Below, piece after piece: positions 6,129 through 12,936 of a stretch of 12,936 bases of DNA. The position numbers and the translations under genes were made by a program. The notes beneath the pieces were generated by a model. It saw nothing but the letters and a program-made list of their open reading frames with translations. It ran no database searches and was not told the origin of the DNA. This stretch comes from an uncultured Collinsella sp. (GTDB taxonomy: Bacteria > Actinomycetota > Coriobacteriia > Coriobacteriales > Coriobacteriaceae). The stretch's first letter is position 1. Each line of letters opens with the position of its first letter. The DNA is taken from the NCBI GenBank assembly GCA_902493545.1, contig CABUQI010000026.1:1-12936 (forward strand), given 5' to 3'.

Positions 6129-7334
6129 TTACGACAGCGCAATACCGCCAAGCCAGCCCCAACGCACGCCAGAGCCAGTGCCATAGAAGCTAATAAACGA
6201 ATCAAGCGACTTAGACGTAATGGCGCCCTCGTTGCTCATAACGATGCCGCCGCCAACGTAGATACCCACATGACCGTAGATAAGGCCCGGAGCACCCGTG
6301 CCGCTGTGCGATGAGTCGGCCACAATCATGCCCACCTGCAGCGCCGAGCGATCGGAGCTATAGCACCATGCATTAAACATATCGCACGCGTTACCGCCAA
6401 AGTAGCCAACGCCGGCGTTACGGAAGACATTGGTAACCCACGCCGCGCACCAGTTCTGACCCGGCGAAGGCGTGGAGTAGCACGCGTTGACGACGGCCTG
6501 CTGCTTGCCCGAGCCGGCATTCTGTTGCGGGGTTCCGGGCGCATACGATCCACCACCCGAGCTCGAACCACCCGAGTAGGAATTGTTCTTGTTCGCGGCG
6601 GCAGCGGCAGCGGCGGCCTTCCTGGCAGCTTCCTCGGCCTGGGCGGCAGCGAGAATCTCGGAATCGCGCTGAGCCATGAGCTCCTTGACGTCGTCGGAAA
6701 GACCGTTCAGCACGGTCTGGACTTCTTGCTGCTTGGCCTGCATATCCTGCATCTGAGCCGTCTGCTGATCCTTGAGTTTCTCCAGGTCGGCCTTTTGTGC
6801 TTCGAGCTCGGTCTTCTGTGCGTCGAGCTCAGCCTGAATCGTCTGGATATCCTCGATGGCATCGCGGTCGCTCTTGTTGATCTTCTCAACGTAATGCGCG
6901 TTGGCGACGAGTTCCTCAAACGAGCCAGAGGCCAGCAGCAGCGACAGGATGTTCGTGCCGCCGGACTTGTAGCTGGCGGCCACGCGATCGGAAAGGTCGT
7001 TGCGCTTCTTCTTGAGCTCGGCCTTCTTTTCATCGATCTGGGCCTGCGTGTCGTCAATCTTGCCCTGGACATTCTCGATGTCGTTGAGGGTCTGGGCATT
7101 CTTGTTGGCCAGCGCCGCATACTCATTTGCGATGCTGTCGAGCTGGGCCTGAACCTCGTCGAGCTGGGCCTGGGCGGCATTCAGTTTATCGGTTGTTTCT
7201 TTGGAAGCCTCCGCCGCATGGGCGCGAGCGGGCAGGCCAAAAAGAACTGCCGCAGAAGCGGCGCCGAACAGGGCCTTGAGGGCAGTGCGGCGCGAGAGCT
7301 CCTGGGAAAGGATGGAATCGCTGTTTGGTGACAT
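6129..7334 (-). CDS. Secreted PcsB-like peptidoglycan hydrolase: coiled coil plus NlpC/P60-CHAP-type domain
   Basis: The product is 401 residues. Residues 1-41 look like a signal peptide with a twin-arginine motif (SRRTALK, 14-20), a hydrophobic core and an AHA cleavage site near 40, suggesting Tat or Sec export. A long coiled coil rich in Gln, Ala, Glu and Lys (about 45-240) contains GGTNILSLLLASGSFEELV (125-143). That segment is typical of the PcsB N-terminal region that contacts FtsEX in Gram-positive bacteria. An Ala-rich then Ser/Gly-rich linker (about 236-275) precedes the papain-like cysteine peptidase/amidase domain. Cys296 in NWCAAWV and His355 in YGHVGIYV are the likely catalytic pair. 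It probably cleaves peptidoglycan during cell separation. The ATG at 7332-7334 has a CGGAG site. FtsEX dependence is inferred, and substrate and cut site are unknown. The downstream end carries the hairpin element. Confidence 0.88.
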   Translation of the reverse strand: MSPNSDSILSQELSRRTALKALFGAASAAVLFGLPARAHAAEASKETTDKLNAAQAQLDEVQAQLDSIANEYAALANKNAQTLNDIENVQGKIDDTQAQIDEKKAELKKKRNDLSDRVAASYKSGGTNILSLLLASGSFEELVANAHYVEKINKSDRDAIEDIQTIQAELDAQKTELEAQKADLEKLKDQQTAQMQDMQAKQQEVQTVLNGLSDDVKELMAQRDSEILAAAQAEEAARKAAAAAAAANKNNSYSGGSSSGGGSYAPGTPQQNAGSGKQQAVVNACYSTPSPGQNWCAAWVTNVFRNAGVGYFGGNACDMFNAWCYSSDRSALQVGMIVADSSHSGTGAPGLIYGHVGIYVGGGIVMSNEGAITSKSLDSFISFYGTGSGVRWGWLGGIALS

Positions 7335-7395
7335 ATGTACTCCGTTACATGTTTATTTATATGTCGCTCAACTCATACATATTAGCGTACATATG
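7332..7395. promoter_or_regulatory. AT-rich promoter region of the hydrolase gene with repeated TATGTA-type motifs
   Basis: The 266-base gap between the divergent hydrolase and galE genes holds an AT-rich block. CATATGTAC (7332-7340, overlapping the start codon) is the exact reverse complement of GTACATATG (7387-7395). Further TACAT/ATGTA copies lie between them, including TTACATGT and ATACATAT. A possible -10 (TATAAA on the minus strand) lies in the same block. Repeated motifs suggest a regulator site, but the protein is unknown. Confidence 0.35.
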
Positions 7396-7557
7396 GCGCG
7401 TCCCAACGATTTCCACGAACGGCAGGAAACTACAAGGTCAGCGGCTCGTAAGCAAATGCCAAAGATCAGGTTATGCGTACGCAAGCTCTTCTATGAGTAC
7501 GTTAGCACAATCCTCTGCTTTTCCCACAGCGCACGATTTGGGCGTCCCTGCCTGCGC

Positions 7558-7563
7558 TATACT
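7558..7563 (+). promoter_or_regulatory. Predicted -10 box of galE (TATACT)
   Basis: TATACT lies 37 bases before the galE ATG, giving a leader of about 30 bases that contains the ribosome site AGGAG (7591-7595). There is no convincing -35 hexamer at standard spacing. A perfect palindrome, TGCGTACGCA, lies further upstream at 7474-7483. Confidence 0.5.
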
Positions 7564-7600
7564 CCCCTGAAGAAGTGTTCCTGATTCGATAGGAGACTAC

Positions 7601-8662
7601 ATGTCCAAAGCACTCGACCCCAAAGACACCTGCGTCCTCGTTACCGGTGGCGCCGGCTTTATCGGCTCGCACACCGTCGTTCAGCTTCTCGAAGGTGGCT
7701 ACCAGGTCGTCATCGTCGATGATCTCTCCAACTCCAGCGCCGTCGCCGTCGACCGCGTCAAGACCATCGTGGGCGACGAGGCCGCCAAGAACCTCACCTT
7801 CTACGAGGCCAACGTGCTCGACCGCGATGCGATGAACAAGATCTTCGATACCCATCAGATCGACCGCGTCATCCACTTTGCCGGCTTTAAGGCCGTCGGC
7901 GAGTCGGTGAGCAAGCCCGTCGAGTACTATCACAACAACATCGAGAACACCCTGGTGCTCATCGACGTCATGCGCAGCCATGGCTGCAAGTCCATCATCT
8001 TCTCGAGCTCCTCGACCGTCTACGGCGACCCGGACAACCCGCCCGTCACCGAGGAGGATCCTAAGAAGCCCGCGACCAACCCCTATGGTTGGACCAAGTG
8101 GATGATCGAGCAGATCCTTATGGACGTCCACACCGCCGACCCCGAGTGGGACGTCGTGCTGCTCCGTTATTTCAATCCCATCGGCGCCCATCCGTCGGGC
8201 CTGATCGGCGAGGATCCCAAGGGCATCCCCAACAACCTGGTGCCCTATGTCGCCCAGGTCGCCGTGGGCAAGCTCGAGGCCGTTCAGGTCTTTGGCAACG
8301 ACTACCCCACCCCCGACGGCACCGGCGTGCGCGATTACATCCACGTGTGCGATCTGGCATCTGGTCACGTGGCCGCCCTCAACTGGATGAACGGCAAGAC
8401 CGGCGTCGAGATCTTTAACTTGGGCACCGGCACCGGCACCTCGGTACTCGAGGTCGTCGCCGCCTTCTCCAAGGCTTGTGGCAAGGAGCTGCCCTACGTG
8501 ATCCGCGAGCGCCGCGCCGGCGACATCGCTGCCAACTGGTGCGATGCCTCCAAGGCCGAGCGCATGATGGGCTGGAAGGCCCAGTACGACATCGCGGACA
8601 TGTGCCGCGATAGCTGGAACTGGCAGAGCCACAACCCCAACGGCTTCGCCGACGCCGAGTAG
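7601..8662 (+). CDS. galE: UDP-glucose 4-epimerase GalE
   Basis: GalE interconverts UDP-glucose and UDP-galactose using tightly bound NAD, serving galactose use by the Leloir pathway and supplying UDP-galactose for surface polysaccharides. The product is 353 residues, a little longer than the typical 330-340. It is an extended short-chain dehydrogenase. The Rossmann motif VLVTGGAGFIGSH lies near the N-terminus, FSSSSTVYG holds the catalytic Ser137 (E. coli S124), and YGWTK gives Tyr162 and Lys166 (E. coli Y149 and K153). The substrate-side signatures RYFNPIGAHPSG and GVRDYIHVCDLASGHVAAL are present. AGGAG lies 5 bases before the ATG. The gene has its own promoter and a strong terminator, so it appears monocistronic, without galK or galT in view. 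Confidence 0.97.
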   Translation: MSKALDPKDTCVLVTGGAGFIGSHTVVQLLEGGYQVVIVDDLSNSSAVAVDRVKTIVGDEAAKNLTFYEANVLDRDAMNKIFDTHQIDRVIHFAGFKAVGESVSKPVEYYHNNIENTLVLIDVMRSHGCKSIIFSSSSTVYGDPDNPPVTEEDPKKPATNPYGWTKWMIEQILMDVHTADPEWDVVLLRYFNPIGAHPSGLIGEDPKGIPNNLVPYVAQVAVGKLEAVQVFGNDYPTPDGTGVRDYIHVCDLASGHVAALNWMNGKTGVEIFNLGTGTGTSVLEVVAAFSKACGKELPYVIRERRAGDIAANWCDASKAERMMGWKAQYDIADMCRDSWNWQSHNPNGFADAE

Positions 8663-8683
8663 CAAAACCTACATACCGCTCTT

Positions 8684-8717
8684 GCCCCGATCTCACGTTG
8701 TGAGGTCGGGGCTTTTT
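8684..8717 (+). terminator. Intrinsic terminator of galE
   Basis: A 13-bp stem (8684-8696 with 8700-8712, one G-U wobble, 3-base loop) is followed directly by TTTTT. It begins 21 bases after the galE stop and separates galE from malQ. Confidence 0.93.
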
Positions 8718-8766
8718 CATGGCATGTAACCATTCGCCGAAAATCGACCAACTTTTTTATCTTGCC

Positions 8767-8796
8767 TGTACATGTTTAAACAACATGTTTTACAAT
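8767..8796 (+). promoter_or_regulatory. Predicted malQ promoter with an embedded operator-like palindrome
   Basis: TGTACA (8767-8772), an 18-base spacer and TACAAT (8791-8796) resemble -35 and -10 boxes. Within the spacer, CATGTT-TAAAC-AACATG (8771-8787) is a perfect inverted repeat. ACATGTTT is directly repeated 13 bases apart (8770-8777 and 8783-8790). A protein bound here would block RNA polymerase, so repression of malQ (and perhaps glgP) by a sugar-responsive regulator is likely. The leader would be about 80 bases. Confidence 0.5.
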
Positions 8797-8881
8797 AGGC
8801 GTATCGAATCAGAACATCGGAGGCGGACTGCACACCCATCGGCAGGCCGACCCCACAACAAGAAGGTTGGTGAGCGCATTC

Positions 8882-10387
8882 ATGGAGCGTGCAAGCGGCG
8901 TCCTCATGCCCGTCTCATCTCTGCCCGGACCATACGGAATCGGCGGCTTTGGCTGGAATGCCTACGACTTCGTCGATTTTCTCGCCTCGTGCAAACAACA
9001 TTACTGGCAGATTCTGCCCCTTACGACGACCAGCTATGGCGATTCGCCCTATCAGTCGTTCTCGGCCCGCGCAGGCAACCCCAACTTTATCGACTTTGCC
9101 GAGCTTATCGAGGCAGGGTATCTGGAGCAGCGCGATATCGATGGCGTGTATCTGGGATCCGACCCCAGCAATGTCGACTACGGTGCTATCTTTGGCGGCC
9201 GCCGTCAGATTCTCGACCGCGCCGCTGAGCGCTTTGCTGCCGACAAGCCGGCCGATTTCGATGACTTTATCCAGGCCAACGAGGACTGGCTCATCCCCTA
9301 CTGTGAGTTCATGACCGTCAAAGAGGAGTGCGGTCTCAAGGCGTTTTGGGAGTGGCCCGCGGAGCTCCGCACCCGCGGCGAGGCTTCCGCCAAGGTCTGC
9401 GCCGACCATCCGGCGCGTATGCTCTACCACCAGATGACGCAGTACTTCTTCGATCGCCAGTGGAGCCGCCTCAAGGCCTATGCCAACGAGCGCGACATTC
9501 TCATCATCGGCGACCTGCCCATCTATGTCTCGCGTGACTCCGTCGAGATGTGGGCGACGCCTGAGCTCTTTAAGATCGACGCCGCCGGCAATCCCGTGAG
9601 CGTCGCCGGCACGCCGCCCGACCAGTTCTCGGCCACCGGCCAGTACTGGGGCAACCCCATCTACGACTGGGACGCCATGGAGTCCGACGGCTTCTCCTGG
9701 TGGGAGGGCCGCATTCGCGCCGCCCTCGACATGTACGACGTCATCCGCCTGGATCACTTCCGCGGCTTCGAGGCCTATTGGGAGGTGCCGTTCTCCTCAC
9801 CCGATTCGTCCTACGGTTCGTGGACGCAGGGCCCCGGCCTCAAGTTCTTCAAGACGCTCGAGGAAAAGCTCGGCACGCTGCCCATCATCGCCGAAGACCT
9901 GGGCTTCCTCACCCCCGGCGTCATCGACATGCGCGACAACTCGGGCTTCCCCGGCATGAAGATCTTGCAGTTCGCCTTTGAGGGCACCAACTCGTACTAC
10001 CTGCCGCACAACTACATTGCCAACACCGTCGCCTATGTGGGCACCCACGACAACGAGACGGCGCGCGGTTGGTTTGAGGGAACGGCCACCCCGCGTCAGC
10101 GCGAGCAGACGGCCCTGTACACCCACCAGCAGGCAGGCGAGCCCATGGCCGATGCACTCAACCGCACCATCGCCGCCAGCGTGAGCGATACCTGTATCTA
10201 CACCATGCAAGACCTGCTCAACCTGGGCAACGAGGCGCGCATCAACACCCCCGCCACCCTGGGCGGCAACTGGACCTGGCGCATGCTCGATGGCGCCATC
10301 ACCCGTGAGCTCGAGCACAAGCTCACCGACTGGACCGAGACCTACTTCCGCATCCCGTCGGAAGCCGAAATTGAGCTTCCCCAATAG
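8882..10387 (+). CDS. malQ: 4-alpha-glucanotransferase (amylomaltase) MalQ
   Basis: MalQ transfers alpha-1,4-glucan segments between maltodextrins and releases glucose, making longer chains suitable for phosphorylase. The product is 501 residues, the usual length for GH77. It opens with the family-typical ASGVLMPVSSLPGPYGIGGFG, followed by DSPYQSFSARAGNPNFIDF and PPDQFSATGQYWGNPIYDW. Catalytic residues are visible: nucleophile Asp291 in RLDHFRG, acid/base Glu338 in AEDLG and Asp390 in GTHDNET. They match D293, E340 and D395 of Thermus amylomaltase. The ATG at 8882 is preferred, with GGTGAG 7 bases upstream. In-frame TTG (8867) and GTG (8870) are badly spaced from AGAAGG. A CTG at 8828 behind GGAGG is also in frame but would add 18 unconserved residues. 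It is followed by glgP, a functional partner. Confidence 0.97.
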   Translation: MERASGVLMPVSSLPGPYGIGGFGWNAYDFVDFLASCKQHYWQILPLTTTSYGDSPYQSFSARAGNPNFIDFAELIEAGYLEQRDIDGVYLGSDPSNVDYGAIFGGRRQILDRAAERFAADKPADFDDFIQANEDWLIPYCEFMTVKEECGLKAFWEWPAELRTRGEASAKVCADHPARMLYHQMTQYFFDRQWSRLKAYANERDILIIGDLPIYVSRDSVEMWATPELFKIDAAGNPVSVAGTPPDQFSATGQYWGNPIYDWDAMESDGFSWWEGRIRAALDMYDVIRLDHFRGFEAYWEVPFSSPDSSYGSWTQGPGLKFFKTLEEKLGTLPIIAEDLGFLTPGVIDMRDNSGFPGMKILQFAFEGTNSYYLPHNYIANTVAYVGTHDNETARGWFEGTATPRQREQTALYTHQQAGEPMADALNRTIAASVSDTCIYTMQDLLNLGNEARINTPATLGGNWTWRMLDGAITRELEHKLTDWTETYFRIPSEAEIELPQ

Positions 10388-10394
10388 GAGCCAC

Positions 10395-10426
10395 CGCGTC
10401 CGACCCCACCCCACCGTGCGGACGCG
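10395..10426 (+). terminator. First hairpin in the malQ-glgP gap
   Basis: An 8-bp perfect stem, CGCGTCCG/CGGACGCG, with a 16-base pyrimidine-rich loop begins 7 bases after the malQ stop. It is followed by ACCGCTTTT, a short U-run overlapping the approach to the second hairpin. It may be a weak terminator or an mRNA 3'-end stabiliser. Confidence 0.5.
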
Positions 10427-10435
10427 ACCGCTTTT

Positions 10436-10477
10436 CCCGCGCGAGGCCACCTCAATCCCCTCGCGCGGGCTTCTTTT
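10436..10477 (+). terminator. Second hairpin in the malQ-glgP gap, probable partial terminator
   Basis: An 11-bp perfect stem, CCCGCGCGAGG/CCTCGCGCGGG (10436-10446 and 10459-10469), has a 12-base loop and is followed by CTTCTTTT. It lies 39 bases before the glgP start. It probably ends or weakens malQ transcription, which would either lower glgP expression relative to malQ or mean that glgP has its own promoter. No clear promoter is visible in the short remaining gap. Confidence 0.7.
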
Positions 10478-10516
10478 GAATTTCTGACATGTAGTCAACT
10501 CACCACAGGAGGAAAC

Positions 10517-12784
10517 ATGCCCCGCATCAATCTTGCGGCTCTTGCCGAGCAGTCCTTTGGAACCTCGCTCGAGCAGCTCGATGACCGTCGTATTTATAAG
10601 CTGCTGGTCAAGCTCGTGCAGGAGCGCTCTGCCGCCTGTTCGCTCAACAACGGCAAGAAAAAGCTCTACTACATCTCTGCCGAGTTTTTGATCGGCAAGC
10701 TGCTCATCAACAACATGATCGACCTCGGCATCTATGACGAGGTTAAGGACCAGCTCGTCGCCGCCGGCCACGACCTCAACAAGATCGAGGAGTTCGAGGT
10801 CGAGCCGTCGCTCGGCAACGGCGGCCTGGGCCGTCTGGCCGCGTGCTTCTTGGATTCCATCGCCACGCTGGGCCTTACCGGCGACGGCGTGGGCCTCAAC
10901 TACCATTACGGCCTGTTCCGCCAGCGCTTTGTCGACAACCAGCAGAAGGCCGTCCCCGACGAGTGGCTTGGCGAGCAAGACATCCTGATCGACGACGACC
11001 GCTCCTACACCGTCGAGTTCGGTGATTTTGCCGTTACCTCCAAGCTCGTCAACATCGATGTGCCCGGTTATGGCCACCCCACCAAAAACCGCCTGCGCCT
11101 GTTCGACCTGGCAAGTGTCGACGACGGCCTGGTCCCCGGCAGCTCCATCGACTTCGACAAGACCGAGATCGCCAAGAACCTCACCTTGTTCCTCTATCCG
11201 GATGATTCCGACGAGCAGGGCCGCCTGCTTCGCATCTACCAGGAATACTTCATGGTGAGCAACGCCGCCCAGCTCCTGATCGACGAGGCCATCGAGCGCG
11301 GCAGCAACTTGCACGACCTGGCCGACTACGCCGTAGTCCAGATCAATGACACGCACCCCACCATGGTCATCCCCGAGCTCATCCGCCTGCTCACCACCGA
11401 GCATGGCATCGAGTTTGACGAGGCCGTGACCATCGTGCGCTCCATGGTCGCCTACACTAACCACACGATTCTTGCCGAGGCGCTCGAGAAGTGGCCGCTC
11501 ACCAGCCTGCAGAAGGTCTCGCCCGCCATCGCCGACATCATCGTCAAGCTCGACGAGGTTGCCAAGGCCGAGCACGACGACCCGCGCGTCGCCATCATCG
11601 ACGAGTACGACACCGTCCACATGGCCCACATGGACATCCACTTTGGCTTCTCCATCAACGGCGTCGCCGCACTCCACACCAAGATCCTGGAGGACACCGA
11701 GCTTCATCCGTTCTACGAGATCTACCCCGAGAAGTTCTCCAATAAGACCAACGGCATCACCTTCCGCCGTTGGATCCATGGCGCCAACCCCGCGCTCGCC
11801 AGTCTGCTCGACGATGTGATCGGCACCGATTGGCGCAGCACCGGCGACCTGAGCAAGCTTGCCGAGTTCGTTGACGACAAAGGTGTTCTTGAGCGCTTGG
11901 CTGCCACCAAGACCGAGGCCAAGGCCATCATGCGCGAGTTTATGGCGCTCGAGCAGGGTGTGACCATTCCCTCCAACGCCATCATCGATGTTCAGGTCAA
12001 GCGTATCCACGAGTACAAGCGCCAGCAGATGCTCGCGCTCTACATCATCTGGAAGTATCTCGACATCAAGAACGGCAATAAGCCTAAGCACCCCGTCACC
12101 ATCATCTTTGGCGGCAAGGCGGCCCCTGCCTACACCATCGCCCAAGACATCATTCATCTAATCCTGACGCTGTCCCAGTGGATAACAAACGACCCCGACG
12201 TGGCCCCCTACCTGCAGGTTGTCATGATCGAGAACTATAACGTCACCGCTGCCGAGCGCGTGATCCCCGCCGCCGACATCTCCGAGCAGATCAGCCTGGC
12301 CTCCAAAGAGGCGAGCGGAACCTCCAACATGAAGTTCATGCTCAACGGCGCTTTGACCCTGTGCACGCTCGACGGTGCCAACGTAGAGATTGCCGAGCTC
12401 GTGGGCGACGAGAACATCTATACCTTTGGCGCCTCGTCCAAGCAGGTCGAGCAGCTCTACGCCGACGGCACCTATGACGCCGGCGCGCTCTACCGCAAGC
12501 CCGGCATCAAGCTGCTGGTGGACTTCATCACCAACCCGGCCTTTATGGCGACCGGCAACGCCGAGCGCCTGCAGCGTCTGCACGATGACATCAAGGGCAA
12601 GGACTGGTTTATGGCCCTGCTCGATATTGAAGAGTACATCCAGACCAAGGAGCGCGTGCTGGCCGACTACGAGGACCAGGACGCCTGGATGCGCAAGGCG
12701 CTGATCAACATCGCCAACGCCGGCACCTTCTCGTCCGACCGCACGATCTCCCAGTACAACGACGAGATCTGGCACCTGGACTAA
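10517..12784 (+). CDS. glgP: Glycogen/maltodextrin phosphorylase GlgP
   Basis: This cytoplasmic GT35 enzyme uses phosphate and pyridoxal phosphate to release glucose 1-phosphate from the ends of alpha-1,4-glucans. The product is 755 residues, shorter than the roughly 800-840 of E. coli and animal enzymes. It begins close to the catalytic core (KLYYISAEFLIGK) and lacks most of the N-terminal regulatory extension. Key motifs are EPSLGNGGLGRLAACFLDS (from residue 96), INDTHP (276-281), NHTILAEALEKW (315-326) and KRIHEYKRQ (495-503). The PLP site KEASGTSNMKFMLNGA has Schiff-base Lys606. AGGAGG lies 4 bases before the ATG. It follows malQ, which remodels short dextrins for it. Whether the true substrate is glycogen or maltodextrin cannot be decided here, so glgP and malP are both defensible names. 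Confidence 0.96.
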   Translation: MPRINLAALAEQSFGTSLEQLDDRRIYKLLVKLVQERSAACSLNNGKKKLYYISAEFLIGKLLINNMIDLGIYDEVKDQLVAAGHDLNKIEEFEVEPSLGNGGLGRLAACFLDSIATLGLTGDGVGLNYHYGLFRQRFVDNQQKAVPDEWLGEQDILIDDDRSYTVEFGDFAVTSKLVNIDVPGYGHPTKNRLRLFDLASVDDGLVPGSSIDFDKTEIAKNLTLFLYPDDSDEQGRLLRIYQEYFMVSNAAQLLIDEAIERGSNLHDLADYAVVQINDTHPTMVIPELIRLLTTEHGIEFDEAVTIVRSMVAYTNHTILAEALEKWPLTSLQKVSPAIADIIVKLDEVAKAEHDDPRVAIIDEYDTVHMAHMDIHFGFSINGVAALHTKILEDTELHPFYEIYPEKFSNKTNGITFRRWIHGANPALASLLDDVIGTDWRSTGDLSKLAEFVDDKGVLERLAATKTEAKAIMREFMALEQGVTIPSNAIIDVQVKRIHEYKRQQMLALYIIWKYLDIKNGNKPKHPVTIIFGGKAAPAYTIAQDIIHLILTLSQWITNDPDVAPYLQVVMIENYNVTAAERVIPAADISEQISLASKEASGTSNMKFMLNGALTLCTLDGANVEIAELVGDENIYTFGASSKQVEQLYADGTYDAGALYRKPGIKLLVDFITNPAFMATGNAERLQRLHDDIKGKDWFMALLDIEEYIQTKERVLADYEDQDAWMRKALINIANAGTFSSDRTISQYNDEIWHLD

Positions 12785-12814
12785 CCCATTCCCCTTACCC
12801 ATCCTCTTGAGGAA

Positions 12815-12844
12815 CGGAGTCGTGGCAACACGGCTCCGCTTTTT
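12815..12844 (+). terminator. Intrinsic terminator of glgP
   Basis: A 10-bp stem, CGGAGTCGTG/CACGGCTCCG, with one G-U pair and a GCAA loop (12815-12838) is followed by C and TTTTT. It starts 30 bases after the glgP stop. Confidence 0.92.
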
Positions 12845-12885
12845 GTGCCCGCGTGTTGCCCGTGGACTGCCTCGACCAAAAAATC

Positions 12886-12936
12886 TCGATCTGTAACAGC
12901 TACTCGGTAAAAACGGTCCCAGCTGTTACAGATTGA
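12886..12936. repeat. Palindromic intergenic repeat reaching the window edge
   Basis: ATCTGTAACAGCT (12889-12901) is the exact reverse complement of AGCTGTTACAGAT (12921-12933). With one mismatch (a possible G-U pair in RNA) the arms extend to 16 bp and end exactly at the last base of the window. The 19-base loop is ACTCGGTAAAAACGGTCCC. The left arm is preceded by AAAAAATC, so a matching T-run may lie just beyond the edge. It follows the glgP terminator and has no coding potential. Confidence 0.8.

Noticed and set aside
3601..6130. Insertion sequence or transposon remnants around the two long hairpins
   Set aside because: No transposase fragment, clear target duplication or coding remnant is visible. 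Only the inverted repeats themselves can be supported.
7502..8665. A long minus-strand open frame opposite galE
   Set aside because: The composition is the same low-complexity antisense type, and galE on the other strand has all catalytic motifs.
9797..12157. A very long open frame (786 codons) on the minus strand opposite malQ and glgP
   Set aside because: It is antisense to two well-conserved enzymes, spans their junction, and has the Val/Asp/Gly/Leu-rich composition expected when GC-rich codons are read in reverse. No ribosome site or family motif was seen.
12158..12802. A minus-strand open frame opposite the end of glgP
   Set aside because: It is antisense to the PLP-binding region of GlgP and overlaps its stop. 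It is best explained as a codon-bias shadow.

Overview
The window looks like chromosomal DNA from a high-GC actinobacterium of the gut Coriobacteriia, most likely Collinsella or a close relative. That placement is inferred from GC-rich codon use, strong Shine-Dalgarno sites, and the character of the MurB, GalE, MalQ and GlgP proteins. It was not checked against any database. No rRNA, tRNA, CRISPR array, transposase or phage gene was seen.

Region 1 (1-3487, all on the minus strand, transcribed right to left) holds a small unknown protein, two overlapping GntR/UTRA regulators, a two-domain SIS sugar-phosphate isomerase/deglycase-like protein, and the first 41 codons of a further gene. That last gene may be a second SIS protein. 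This resembles the regulator end of an amino-sugar or Amadori-product (fructosamine) utilisation operon that continues off the left edge. The 193-bp gap ahead of the SIS gene carries operator-like sequences, including TGTATATACA.

Region 2 (3488-5940) holds a perfect 31-bp inverted repeat, a LacI-family regulator on the minus strand, and the divergent murB gene for peptidoglycan precursor synthesis. Region 3 (5941-7334) holds a second large hairpin element and a secreted, PcsB-like, coiled-coil NlpC/P60-CHAP-type cell-wall hydrolase on the minus strand. murB and this hydrolase converge on a bidirectional terminator.

Region 4 (7335-12936, plus strand) holds galE (UDP-glucose 4-epimerase) with its own terminator, then malQ (4-alpha-glucanotransferase) and glgP (glycogen/maltodextrin phosphorylase). 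MalQ and GlgP together degrade alpha-glucans to glucose 1-phosphate and glucose. GalE connects UDP-glucose with galactose metabolism and envelope polysaccharide synthesis. A palindrome lies inside the predicted malQ promoter, and two hairpins sit between malQ and glgP. A perfect 13-bp inverted repeat (16 bp with one mismatch) follows the glgP terminator and reaches the window edge.

The protein-coding content is mostly recognisable carbohydrate and cell-wall metabolism, and I see no clear new multi-gene system. The least explained items are the three long intergenic inverted repeats, two of which share a terminal motif, and the tandem GntR pair next to the SIS gene or genes.
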